A stretch of 64,000 bases of DNA. It comes from JBMORL01 sp049322335. Its GTDB lineage: Bacteria; Bacteroidota; Bacteroidia; Flavobacteriales_D; UBA2798. Every line of letters begins with the position of its first letter. The first letter of the stretch is position 1. The position numbers and the translations under genes are program-made. The stretch is from NCBI GenBank assembly GCA_049322335.1, contig JBMORL010000092.1:1-64000 (forward strand), read 5' to 3'. Below, in pieces: positions 7,818 through 15,403 of this stretch. Below the pieces are notes generated by a model. It was not told the origin of the DNA and ran no database searches. It saw only the letters and a program-made list of their open reading frames with translations.

Positions 7818-9536
7818 TTAGTTTTCCTTCCCAAAAATCTCCATTTCCCCGCCCTGATTGAACCTACCGAACTGCACCGCCTTTCCCTTTTCCGGTATTT
7901 CAATCACCACGTCCACGTCATGCTGAAAGGAATTAGCCCCCCTGAAATTCCCCTCCTTAGTGGTTTGAAAAATGTAAATAAACGACTTTCCGGGATTTTC
8001 CTGTTTGAGCTGGCGCAAATCTTCCGGGGATAATCCAAGCGTATTAACGCTGTCCAGGAAGATAAAATCGTAATCTGACAAGTCATTCGGCAAGTGGTCA
8101 GAAACATCCAGCATCGGGTGTTTTACCCCTTTTTCGTTGAGTTTATCCTGCAAGGTCTTGTCCAGTTTCTCCTCTTTAGCTACATAAAGCGTTCTGCCAT
8201 GATGACGGGACAGATACCCGGCAAAATCAATGCACAGGAACGATTTACCCATTTTCGGGCGGCCAAAGACCATAGCTGTAAAACCTTCGGAAGGGTCACC
8301 GATCAGATCCAGCCATTTTCCCATAAAACCGAGGGTTTCAAATTCCATATTGGCAAAATCCACACTGTTCATCAGGTTCCGGGAAGGTTTTTCGGGAACA
8401 TCATCCAATCCCCGGAGGGATTTTTCTTCCCCCTCACATCCACAATCCGCCATATCCACGCAGCCCAGAAACGATTCAAGGCCGTTAAGAGCATTCTCAT
8501 GCAGTTCCAAGCGATCACCCTTTTTTGCCTTATTCACGAACCGGTATAAGGAATCATAAATCTTGTTCAACTGATCCACATAAGGATCATCTTTGGAGAT
8601 TTTGCTCCTTTTGGCAGCATTTTCAAGGGTTTTTATCAATCGCTCCGCTTTTTCCTTATCAATTTCTTTTCCCTGGATTCCCACGTAACGTTTAAGGTAA
8701 TTGGTGGAACTTCTAACCATTTCCGAACCCGCTATTTCAGAAAATTCCTTCAGGATTTTCTTGTCCAGTTCGATTTCCATTTCCTGTTTATGGTTTTTTC
8801 TCATGTAGTTGTACAACCCGATGAGTTTTTCCTGCATATACTTCACCTCTTTGGCATAGGAAGAAGTTTTGCGGATACGCCTTTCTAAAATAGCCCGCTG
8901 CAAACCATTGAGTAAATTAAGCACCTGTTTAATGCTCATGTTTCTGCCGTGCATGGAAACATAACGTTTGATAAACCTCACCTCTTCCTCAATGCGCTCC
9001 ACCGGTTTGGCATTTTCATAAGAAATTTTCTGCCGGAAGGATTTTGTTTTCGGTTGCGGTTTTTGTGAAGGTGTTTTATTCGTGGGTGATGGGTAAGAAT
9101 AATTTTTCCCGGCTTCATCCATGATCTCGTTGTAAATACTTTGCACGGGAAAAGAAAAATTTACTTTTTTGCCCTTTACCCGCCTGACGTGGATTTTTCC
9201 TTTTGAAATTCCCACTTCGTTCTGCCCATCAGAAAACCCCGCGTGACTGGCTTTGATTTCGGAAATCGTTCTTCCGGCAATCACATCGTCCTCAATCAGC
9301 ATTTTTGCCACTTCCCGCGCTAAGGATTCCGGTGATCCGTTTTTTGTGTTTCCTTTTTCTTTCAGTTCCTCTTTTATTTTTTCTTCCAGTTGTTCGGTAA
9401 ACAGCCTGTCCATTTCCAAAGCCGTTTTGTGGGAAACAGTAAAGTTTTTGCTGATCTGCCGGATGATCTCATACCGTTTGATAGCGGACTGTCCGTAGGA
9501 AGGAATAATATCCTTGTATTTGGTGATTTTGTACAT
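7818..9536 (-). CDS. RadA/DnaB-type RecA-fold ATPase
   Basis: 572 aa. The C-terminal ~170 residues form a RecA-fold ATPase: Walker A GRPKMGKS (425-432), Walker B DFIFLDSVN with D495, and a RadA/DnaB-like distal motif QTTKEGNFRGANSFQHDVD. The long N-terminal part is unlike RadA. It has a basic, low-complexity linker (about 145-170) and two copies of a helical module (about 187-247 and 279-339) that each begin with FIKRYV or YLKRYV followed by a Gly-containing turn. A Cys-rich patch (DMADCGCEGEE) precedes the ATPase. It probably acts in DNA replication, recombination or strand loading for the element. No packaging-ATPase (HerA/FtsK-type) features are evident. It lies next to the RadC-like gene. 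Confidence 0.7.
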   Translation of the reverse strand: MYKITKYKDIIPSYGQSAIKRYEIIRQISKNFTVSHKTALEMDRLFTEQLEEKIKEELKEKGNTKNGSPESLAREVAKMLIEDDVIAGRTISEIKASHAGFSDGQNEVGISKGKIHVRRVKGKKVNFSFPVQSIYNEIMDEAGKNYSYPSPTNKTPSQKPQPKTKSFRQKISYENAKPVERIEEEVRFIKRYVSMHGRNMSIKQVLNLLNGLQRAILERRIRKTSSYAKEVKYMQEKLIGLYNYMRKNHKQEMEIELDKKILKEFSEIAGSEMVRSSTNYLKRYVGIQGKEIDKEKAERLIKTLENAAKRSKISKDDPYVDQLNKIYDSLYRFVNKAKKGDRLELHENALNGLESFLGCVDMADCGCEGEEKSLRGLDDVPEKPSRNLMNSVDFANMEFETLGFMGKWLDLIGDPSEGFTAMVFGRPKMGKSFLCIDFAGYLSRHHGRTLYVAKEEKLDKTLQDKLNEKGVKHPMLDVSDHLPNDLSDYDFIFLDSVNTLGLSPEDLRQLKQENPGKSFIYIFQTTKEGNFRGANSFQHDVDVVIEIPEKGKAVQFGRFNQGGEMEIFGKEN

Positions 9537-9556
9537 GATCGTTTTTGAATTTAAGT

Positions 9557-10606
9557 TTATAAAAGTCCTTCGTCTGTAAAAGAATAATACCCGGTACTGG
9601 AAATAATCAGGTGATCGAGCAGTTCAATATCGAGGAGTTTTCCCGCTTCTTTTACTTTTCGGGTAAGGGAAATATCCGGTTCGCTGGGTCTTAATTCACC
9701 GGAAGGGTGATTATGCGCCATCATTATATGCGAAGAAGGAAATTTTAATGCTGCCGCAAATATCAGGCGCACATCCGCAATGGTTCCTGATATTCCACCT
9801 TTGGAAAGAATATGGTAACCTATTACCCGGTTAGACCGGTTAAGAAAAATAACAACAAAATATTCCTGCAAATCTATTGTTCCTTCCTCAAATAGTTTTT
9901 TAAATACTTCATAAGCATCTTTAGAGCTTACTATTCTTTCAGAAAAAATATTCGTATCGCGTTTATAGGAAAGTTTGATTTCCGGGATCGGGCGGTCAGC
10001 TATTTTTTTGTAGCCGCGCAATCCTTCCTTTTTTCTTTTCCTTTCCTCAGTCTCCATGATGAGTAATTCCAGTTCCGCCTGTGCCTGCAACTCCAATAAC
10101 GCCATATCTTCCTCTTCGTTTTTTTCATTTTTCTGCGCTTCGGATTTCTCACCGGTTTTTTCATCTGAAAATTCACTCAACAACTTTTGCAACTGTGCGT
10201 AGGCATTTTTCCAGTCGTGGGCGGAAAAAATGCTCATGTGTTCGAGTGTTTCCTGTTCGGTTTGCACATAGCGGGAAATATCCCAGTTGTACTTTTCAAT
10301 GGCTTCGATCATCAGCAGGGTTTGAACCTGCTTTTTGTTGCGGATGTCTTCCAGATGAGGGTAGTGTAAAATCCGGTTGGACTGGTGGGCAGAAGCTAAA
10401 GCACGTAAAATGATTTGCAATCGTTCCATACGCAGGGCATCTTCCCGCATATTATTAAAAATGCGCATACGCCTTGCCGTAGGCCGCTGCCGGGAGATCG
10501 CGGCATTGAGCTTTGCATCAATGTATTTTTGTAATACATCCGCCTGCCCGCGCAATTTTGCTGCGACCTCCGTGTGGGTTAATTTTCCTTCCAGTAGTTC
10601 TTCCAT
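9557..10606 (-). CDS. RadC-like JAB-domain protein with novel N-terminus
   Basis: 349 aa. Residues ~215-349 are a RadC/JAB (MPN) domain with the metal motif H298-N-H300-PSG and D311. RadC proteins of this type are common on mobile elements and phages of Bacteroidota. Their biochemical role is not established. The N-terminal ~200 residues are helical, Arg/Glu-rich and not recognised, so the protein is about twice the size of a plasmid-type RadC. It is co-directional with the RadA-like ATPase (20 bp gap), suggesting a DNA-metabolism pair at the promoter-distal end of the operon. Confidence 0.8.
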   Translation of the reverse strand: MEELLEGKLTHTEVAAKLRGQADVLQKYIDAKLNAAISRQRPTARRMRIFNNMREDALRMERLQIILRALASAHQSNRILHYPHLEDIRNKKQVQTLLMIEAIEKYNWDISRYVQTEQETLEHMSIFSAHDWKNAYAQLQKLLSEFSDEKTGEKSEAQKNEKNEEEDMALLELQAQAELELLIMETEERKRKKEGLRGYKKIADRPIPEIKLSYKRDTNIFSERIVSSKDAYEVFKKLFEEGTIDLQEYFVVIFLNRSNRVIGYHILSKGGISGTIADVRLIFAAALKFPSSHIMMAHNHPSGELRPSEPDISLTRKVKEAGKLLDIELLDHLIISSTGYYSFTDEGLL

Positions 10607-10620
10607 CCGGCAGCTTCTTT

Positions 10621-10893
10621 TTAGTCGTAAATGATTTTTCCCTGTCTGCGGTGATAGTTCAGAATGGCACGTTGCAGATGTACAGGCAGATTCCTCTTTT
10701 GCTTGGCGGTTAACTTAAAAGTGCCTTCCGGGCCATTGAGACAACCGCGTTTTAATCTTTTTTTCTTTTCACGTTTTCCCTCCGAGGCCAGGATGCTTCC
10801 AGCTTTTCGCTGGCCTTTGGTGCGTAAGAGATGTCCCGCCTGAGAAATGCGAAACAGTACCCGGCAGTTATTTGATTTTCTTCTTTTTTTCAT
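10621..10893 (-). CDS. Small highly basic protein
   Basis: 90 aa, very rich in Lys and Arg (N-terminus MKKRRKSNN, then KREKKKRLKRG) with no hydrophobic segment. The C-terminal stretch LPVHLQRAILNYHRRQGK looks like an amphipathic helix. A DNA- or RNA-binding role, for example genome condensation in a virus-like particle, would fit the charge. No family is recognised. The gene sits 14 bp upstream of the RadC-like gene. Confidence 0.55.
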   Translation of the reverse strand: MKKRRKSNNCRVLFRISQAGHLLRTKGQRKAGSILASEGKREKKKRLKRGCLNGPEGTFKLTAKQKRNLPVHLQRAILNYHRRQGKIIYD

Positions 10894-10917
10894 CTTTTTT
10901 AAATTTTGGTTAGTGTT

Positions 10918-11115
10918 TCATGTGAAATTCGGTGGCGGATTGTTGTTATCATCATCCCCATAGAGCCACTTTACCAATGCTTCGCCCAGCATCGCTCCAA
11001 AAAATCCGCTGACCATCACCACCGGTACAGGATCTTTTTCGATGTGCCGTGCATAGAAATAAGCCGACAGGGAAGTGAACAACGTAATAGCCGATACAAT
11101 ACTTTTTTCTTTCAT
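10918..11115 (-). CDS. Small membrane protein
   Basis: 65 aa with one or two hydrophobic segments (about 6-22 and 32-50) and a hydrophilic Asp/Asn/Pro-rich C-terminus (GDDDNNNPPPNF). No family recognised. It is one of several very small membrane proteins in this operon, a trait of membrane-containing or lysis-module loci. Confidence 0.5.
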   Translation of the reverse strand: MKEKSIVSAITLFTSLSAYFYARHIEKDPVPVVMVSGFFGAMLGEALVKWLYGDDDNNNPPPNFT

Positions 11116-11132
11116 CTTCTTTAAAGCCGTTT

Positions 11133-11825
11133 TTATTGTTTTTGAATCCAGAGAGTAATGGTCATGCCTGAGAGTAGCACCACTGCGCCTGATAAGAGTT
11201 TTTCCCTTCGTTTTTTGGTTTTGATAGTTTTCTGGGTCTGTAAAAATTGTTCTGCTAACTGGGTATGCCTTTCAGCAAGAAGGTCAAAAGAAGAGGATAG
11301 GTTTCTTAAAGTGGTGTCGCAAATGATAAAAGCACTGTCCCGGTTTTCCACAAGCGCAGTCAGTAAAAAACGCTCTTTGTCGCAGAGACTATCCCGTTGT
11401 TCGGATTGCAGGACGTAATCAATGCTTACCTGCATTAACGAATCACACCCCCACCCATTCGGGTGATTTTCTATGGTATCATAACTATCCGTATAAACGA
11501 GCGAATAGATTTTTTTACTGAGGTATTTCTTTTCAGCATCAATGATGCTGAGTTGCTTTTGAGAATCACTCAACTGCCTTTTCAGAACCATGTTGTTCTT
11601 CTGCAAAAAAGTGATTTCGTGTTCGTAGTGCTGTTGCTGGCGGTTTACTTTTTCAACGAGCGATTGGGTTTGCTCTTGGGAGTAAGCCACCCCGGTGTAA
11701 TCGTGGTCACACTTGGGGCGGAACAGCATAATAACAGAACAGAAAGCGAGGATGCAGTAAAAAAACAGGTAGGTTTTCTCCAGGGGAGAGAGTGAGGTTT
11801 TGTTTTCAGGTTTCATTTTCTTCAT
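11133..11825 (-). CDS. Membrane-anchored coiled-coil protein
   Basis: 230 aa. A transmembrane segment at about residues 18-36 is followed by a long coiled coil (about 45-110). A Cys-containing middle part comes next, and a second hydrophobic segment closes the protein (GAVVLLSGMTITLWIQ, about 210-227). Topology suggests both ends in the inner membrane with the helical part in the periplasm, a layout that could fit a spanin-like or particle-anchoring role. The start overlaps the end of the holin-like gene by 20 bp. Function is inferred from context only. Confidence 0.5.
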   Translation of the reverse strand: MKKMKPENKTSLSPLEKTYLFFYCILAFCSVIMLFRPKCDHDYTGVAYSQEQTQSLVEKVNRQQQHYEHEITFLQKNNMVLKRQLSDSQKQLSIIDAEKKYLSKKIYSLVYTDSYDTIENHPNGWGCDSLMQVSIDYVLQSEQRDSLCDKERFLLTALVENRDSAFIICDTTLRNLSSSFDLLAERHTQLAEQFLQTQKTIKTKKRREKLLSGAVVLLSGMTITLWIQKQ

Positions 11826-12048
11826 GGGGTTTTGGTGTTACTTTCTTTTCAATAGAGTACCCGAAACATCCTGCGCCTATGATGCTCATAAAAGCGTAGA
11901 AGATAAATTCAGGTACGGGGACGGAAAAAAACTGCGTGGCTATCCAACTAATGAGTGCAGCTATTACAAAAACCGCTACTGTAAGTTCCCTTAAGCTGAA
12001 AAAACCGTTTTTGTCACGCAGTATATCTTTTATTAATCGTGATTTCAT
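11806..12048 (-). CDS. Holin-like small membrane protein
   Basis: 80 aa with a charged N-terminus, two transmembrane segments (about 21-40 and 46-66) and a charged C-terminal tail (EKKVTPKPHEENE). This is the size and layout of class II holins. It lies four genes from a cluster of peptidoglycan-active enzymes, which supports a lysis role. I do not recognise the family by sequence. Confidence 0.5.
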   Translation of the reverse strand: MKSRLIKDILRDKNGFFSLRELTVAVFVIAALISWIATQFFSVPVPEFIFYAFMSIIGAGCFGYSIEKKVTPKPHEENET

Positions 12049-12070
12049 TTTTCAATGATTATTGCTTTTA

Positions 12071-12244
12071 TTAACTTTTCTTCCGTTCATCCACCGTAAC
12101 GATGATGTGCAGGCTGTTTTCATCCCTTACCGGCGGTTTGGGTGCGGGATTGAATTTTTGATTCAACGCCCCGATACAGTTTCGCAGTAACGTGAAAAAA
12201 TCTTCTTCGATTTTTTTCATCTTTTCATCAAATGTCTCGTTCAT
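12071..12244 (-). CDS. 57-aa small protein, paralogue of the next upstream gene
   Basis: ATG at 12244-12242, TAA at 12073-12071. The protein begins MNETFDEKMKKIEED and ends in HIIVTVDERKKS. It shares the pattern FFxxL-x(6)-ALNxxxxPxP followed by a C-terminal HIxVxVxE strand with the 60-aa protein at 12302-12484. The pair is therefore a tandem duplication. It is an N-terminal helix plus a short beta strand, with no membrane segment. Role unknown. The A-rich leader AAATAAAAAAAGATG before the start supports translation. Confidence 0.55.
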   Translation of the reverse strand: MNETFDEKMKKIEEDFFTLLRNCIGALNQKFNPAPKPPVRDENSLHIIVTVDERKKS

Positions 12245-12301
12245 CTTTTTTTATTTTTAAATGTGAATAGGGAGTTAATTCTGTTCCTCAGTGGTTTTAT
12301 G

Positions 12302-12484
12302 CTACCACAGTTTTGCCAGTTGCCTGCGCAGCCATCCCTTTTGTGGCTCATTGACCACCACCGTTACATGGATGTTTTGGTTAAATTGGGTAGTGGGTTG
12401 TGCGGGCTGGTTGTTGATGGCATCCAGTACGGTTTGGAGGAATTTGAAAAATTCCTGATCAGCTTTTTTCTTTTGGTCTTTCAT
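12302..12484 (-). CDS. 60-aa small protein, paralogue of the next gene
   Basis: Begins MKDQKKKADQEFFKFL and contains the same FF-L...AINNQPAQP and HVTVVVNE features as the 57-aa gene at 12071. It ends in a basic, Trp-containing tail (GWLRRQLAKLW) that could touch a membrane. It lies between the holin-like and L,D-transpeptidase-like genes. No family recognised. Confidence 0.55.
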   Translation of the reverse strand: MKDQKKKADQEFFKFLQTVLDAINNQPAQPTTQFNQNIHVTVVVNEPQKGWLRRQLAKLW

Positions 12485-12497
12485 TTTTTTTAATTAT

Positions 12498-13169
12498 TTA
12501 GTTTTTATTTTTAAGAAAGAGATAGGTAGTTAATCCCATTCCTCCTGCGGTGAGAGAACCCAACAGCAGCCTTCGCGCGTTGGCTCTCCGGGCAGCTCTC
12601 CAGTCTACCAGTGTGTAGGTAAACTTATTTCCGTAGAGGGAGCGGTGTTTTTCACAGAGCTGGATGAAGAAATAGAAATCAGAAGCGTTGGCAAACACCT
12701 GGCATCCGGCAGAATGGTTGTCCACATAAAGCGTTGTACCTTTTACCATCGCCCGGTGAATGTTGATACCAAAAAAACCAGTGAACTTTCTCCCGTTGAA
12801 AAAATCCAGTGTAGAGTTTCGGTTATAATCGCGTATAACGGTCACCGGCCTGAGGGCTTGGGTAAGAGCCATGTATTTTCCCCGGTGCAATCCCAGCGCA
12901 TACGTGTCTTTGTACTGTCCTTCGGCAAGAATGGCGGTTCCCTGCGGCATCATGGGTTGGTACAGCCAGTAGGTTCCGGGGTCGGTGGTCGCTTTGAAAA
13001 TATGATACTCCCAGTTAAAGGCGTTTGTTTTATAAAAAACGTGTATCTCATCATCAAAGCGGTTGGCCTTTGTTTCTTTGCTTCTAAATCCCCAAATGTT
13101 CAGTTGGTAGGGCTTCGTATAAAGCACATAGTTTTTTTGTTTGGATATGGTTTTTACAAGTGACAGCAT
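12498..13169 (-). CDS. L,D-transpeptidase-like (YkuD-type) protein
   Basis: 223 aa. H138 (FGINIHRA) followed 18 residues later by HSAGCQVF with C156 resembles the YkuD His...SxGC active site of L,D-transpeptidases and related peptidoglycan enzymes. A C-terminal transmembrane segment (about 201-218) is preceded by an Arg-rich stretch (RAARRANARR), so the enzyme would be tail-anchored. No N-terminal signal is visible. Its stop and the amidase start are adjacent, and both enzymes are probably used to cross or remodel the cell wall. The motif is divergent (SAGC rather than SHGC), so activity is probable but unproven. Confidence 0.6.
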   Translation of the reverse strand: MLSLVKTISKQKNYVLYTKPYQLNIWGFRSKETKANRFDDEIHVFYKTNAFNWEYHIFKATTDPGTYWLYQPMMPQGTAILAEGQYKDTYALGLHRGKYMALTQALRPVTVIRDYNRNSTLDFFNGRKFTGFFGINIHRAMVKGTTLYVDNHSAGCQVFANASDFYFFIQLCEKHRSLYGNKFTYTLVDWRAARRANARRLLLGSLTAGGMGLTTYLFLKNKN

Positions 13170-13606
13170 CAGGCAGAAAAATCAACGTCAGGTGTATAAT
13201 CTTCCAGCCATTTGCTCACATCGAAATTGGGACAAGTGCGGCCACCCTGATTCGGAAACTCGCAGTGTCCTTTGATTTTTGCTTTAGGGTAACGCTCGAT
13301 TAGCTCAATGATCGTATCGAACATGGCATGTTGTTGCGCACGGGTGCGGGTATCTTTGTGTTTTCCTTCTTTGGTTTTCCCACCGATGTAACAAACATTA
13401 ATGCAATGCTTGTTATACCCCAAAACTCCGTTGGAGATTTTGTTTTCATCCAGCAGTTGTACTACCTCACCATCCTGTTTGATGATGTAGTGATAACCGG
13501 GAGAGTTCCACTGGAGTTTTTCCTTCCAGTAGCGTTGTATGGCTTCGATCTCTGCTGTGGGCAGTGTATCGGTGCAATGAATGACGATGTATTTTATATC
13601 ACGCAT
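13169..13606 (-). CDS. N-acetylmuramoyl-L-alanine amidase (Amidase_2 / T7 lysozyme-like)
   Basis: 145 aa, a single-domain zinc amidase that cleaves the MurNAc-L-Ala bond. Zinc ligands are H10 (YIVIHCTDT), H114 (IKGHCEFPNQGG) and C125 (RTCPNFDV). The YHYIIKQDG and CINVCYIGG segments are typical of phage endolysins of Bacteroidota. It lacks a signal peptide, so release would need the holin-like protein or cell-wall contact from a particle. Its start overlaps the end of the peptidoglycan-binding gene, which shows a tightly coupled cassette. Confidence 0.9.
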   Translation of the reverse strand: MRDIKYIVIHCTDTLPTAEIEAIQRYWKEKLQWNSPGYHYIIKQDGEVVQLLDENKISNGVLGYNKHCINVCYIGGKTKEGKHKDTRTRAQQHAMFDTIIELIERYPKAKIKGHCEFPNQGGRTCPNFDVSKWLEDYTPDVDFSA

Positions 13607-14501
13607 AAAATTTAACCTGGTCTGATTTGATAATGAGTTTTTTGTTTTTTTCGATAGTCCGAAATAGCGTCCAGCCCTGTTTGCTTTTGAGGTAGTAACC
13701 GATCACCATGTCTTTGGGAACCCTCACCTTTACTTTGTATTTTGGGTCTATAACCTCTGTGGGAGTGGTGGTGATGAGCAGTCCGTTAGTTTCATTTCCT
13801 GAGAGCGACCAGTTACCACTGTCGTAGCGCAATCCCATTCGTAAAAATTCCAGTCGGAGAGCGTCTTGTTGGGTAGCGGAGGGAAAAGCATCTGTGATCG
13901 CGCTCACTAATGTTTTTTTGTTGCTGAAATTCAGCAGCCGGAACTTTTCACTTACTGCGGAATAATCCTGTATGTTTCTTATTTTTTTAAGTGCGTTTAA
14001 AACATCAGCATAGTTTTTTTGCAAAACCCCTTTGTAAATTAGCCCGGCCACTTCCGTCAAATTAAAGCTGGCCCCGGCTGTAAGTACAGAAAAGGTGTTT
14101 TCGTCTATGACAGTGGGGAACCCCAATTTTTCCAAAGCGTTTTGCATTTCACTTCCGAAATCACCATCTGCACCATAGCGGGGAAGAATCGTTTTCCCGT
14201 ATTTCTGGATAAGTGAGTTTTGCAGTTGTTTTACTTTTTCTCCCCGGCTTCCCTTTTTTAAGGGAAAATCACTCTTTGGTGTGGATGTGTAAGAGGGAGT
14301 GTAACTGCTGGCAGAGGGAAGAGAAGGAGTAACGGTTTTTTCCGGTTCCTGTTCAAGGTCTTCGCCCCCTGAGGCGGTGGTTTTTCTTTTGGAAAAATAA
14401 TTCCATGTGAAAAAACCTCCTACGGTGGCAGCGGTCACACCTAACGCGATGAGGATTGCTTTTACCGGGTTCTTTTTCTTTTTTTGTTCTTCTGCTTTCA
14501 T
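13599..14501 (-). CDS. Membrane-anchored peptidoglycan-binding protein
   Basis: 300 aa. A lysine-rich N-terminus, a transmembrane segment (about 13-35) and a Ser/Thr/Pro linker are followed by a PG_binding_1 domain (about 77-135: KKGSRGEKVKQLQNSL, GADGDFGSE). A helical region of about 100 residues comes next, then a C-terminal beta region (DMVIGYYLKSKQGWTLF) of unknown type. The protein would sit in the inner membrane or a particle membrane and grip the cell wall. It lies between the annexin-like and amidase genes, suggesting a cell-wall contact or entry/lysis module. Confidence 0.7.
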   Translation of the reverse strand: MKAEEQKKKKNPVKAILIALGVTAATVGGFFTWNYFSKRKTTASGGEDLEQEPEKTVTPSLPSASSYTPSYTSTPKSDFPLKKGSRGEKVKQLQNSLIQKYGKTILPRYGADGDFGSEMQNALEKLGFPTVIDENTFSVLTAGASFNLTEVAGLIYKGVLQKNYADVLNALKKIRNIQDYSAVSEKFRLLNFSNKKTLVSAITDAFPSATQQDALRLEFLRMGLRYDSGNWSLSGNETNGLLITTTPTEVIDPKYKVKVRVPKDMVIGYYLKSKQGWTLFRTIEKNKKLIIKSDQVKFYA

Positions 14502-14508
14502 GGCTGAT

Positions 14509-15213
14509 TTAAAATTTTGGTTTTTGCTTCATAATATCCACCAGTTTCGTAATGTCGAACTGTGAGAGGTCACCGTGCAGATCATCGTAGAGGAAATCCC
14601 CGTACTCTTTGTAGTAGGCATCGGCTACGTGGAAATAGGATTGCTGTGTAGGCAGTTCTAAAAAAACCGCTTTGATGGCATCCTCATCGGTAGCCGGGAT
14701 AAAACCGAGGTAAGTCATGGACACAGCGGCCCGCAATCGTTTCGCCCAGGCGATGTAGTTGTACACCGGTTTATCTCCTTTGCTTTTGTCCTGTGGTTTT
14801 CCGGCAACGATCATCATCATTTCCTCGTATTCGGAGGAGGTGAGTTCACCCTGCATACTTTCCGTAAGTGGCTTGCCGTAGTTCTTTTTAAAAGAGGCGG
14901 CTACTTCGAGGAAAGTTTTTTTATCGGGAATTTCCCTCAGCACTTTTCGCAAGGCTTCTTCATCAGTTCCCCACCAGCCGTCATTTTCAAAAGCCATCTT
15001 TATTTGTTTGGCCCACATGGCAGCAGAATCCGGCTCCAGTGCTTTTTTATCTTCCTTGTCGGATATTTTTTGCCGGACGATTTTATGGCCGATAAAAACC
15101 GTTCCGCCAATGAGCAAAGCACCCACTAAAGAATAGATCACATATTCCTTGAAACTGGTTTTTCCTTCGTAAGGGACAACTACGTTAGTGGTGGCAGGTG
15201 TGCTTTGTGTCAT
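14509..15213 (-). CDS. Membrane-anchored protein with two annexin-like repeats
   Basis: 234 aa. One transmembrane segment (about 26-44) is followed by two ~70-residue helical repeats. Each begins with AxxL/I and contains (G/A)TDE-A-x(3)-V-L/F and then a Y/F-K-x-Y-G-x-x-L segment: GTDEEALRKVLREIP...FKKNYGKPL and ATDEDAIKAVFLELP...YYKEYGDFL. This is the annexin repeat signature (GT-D/E loop plus YG-x-DL helix). The family binds membranes through Ca2+ in eukaryotes, and bacterial versions are poorly studied. The GxGT loop glycines are incomplete, so Ca2+ binding is doubtful. Confidence 0.6.
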   Translation of the reverse strand: MTQSTPATTNVVVPYEGKTSFKEYVIYSLVGALLIGGTVFIGHKIVRQKISDKEDKKALEPDSAAMWAKQIKMAFENDGWWGTDEEALRKVLREIPDKKTFLEVAASFKKNYGKPLTESMQGELTSSEYEEMMMIVAGKPQDKSKGDKPVYNYIAWAKRLRAAVSMTYLGFIPATDEDAIKAVFLELPTQQSYFHVADAYYKEYGDFLYDDLHGDLSQFDITKLVDIMKQKPKF

Positions 15214-15392
15214 ACTCCGAGTGCTTTTTTAGCCATCGCGGTTTTTACAGGGTCGTTTTTGATGATGTCCGCGAGTTTTTCCAGTTCACGCGGGTTGAGT
15301 TTGGAAGCCAGCACCGAAAGGGCTTTTATTTTTGTTTCCGCTTCTTTTTCGGTGGGCGCTTCAATCACGATGGTATAGCTGTACTTTTTCAT
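15210..15392 (-). CDS. 60-aa conserved-looking small protein
   Basis: Starts with a beta strand (KKYSYTIVIEAPTEKEAE) followed by two helices, the shape of a small alpha/beta protein. ATGA overlap with the annexin-like gene downstream. The start is preceded by AAATAAAAAAATG-type A-rich sequence. No membrane segment and no family recognised. Confidence 0.5.
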   Translation of the reverse strand: MKKYSYTIVIEAPTEKEAETKIKALSVLASKLNPRELEKLADIIKNDPVKTAMAKKALGV

Positions 15393-15403
15393 TTTTTTAT
15401 TAC

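Noticed and set aside
12645..13163. A 172-aa + strand frame
   Set aside because: Antisense shadow of the L,D-transpeptidase-like gene.
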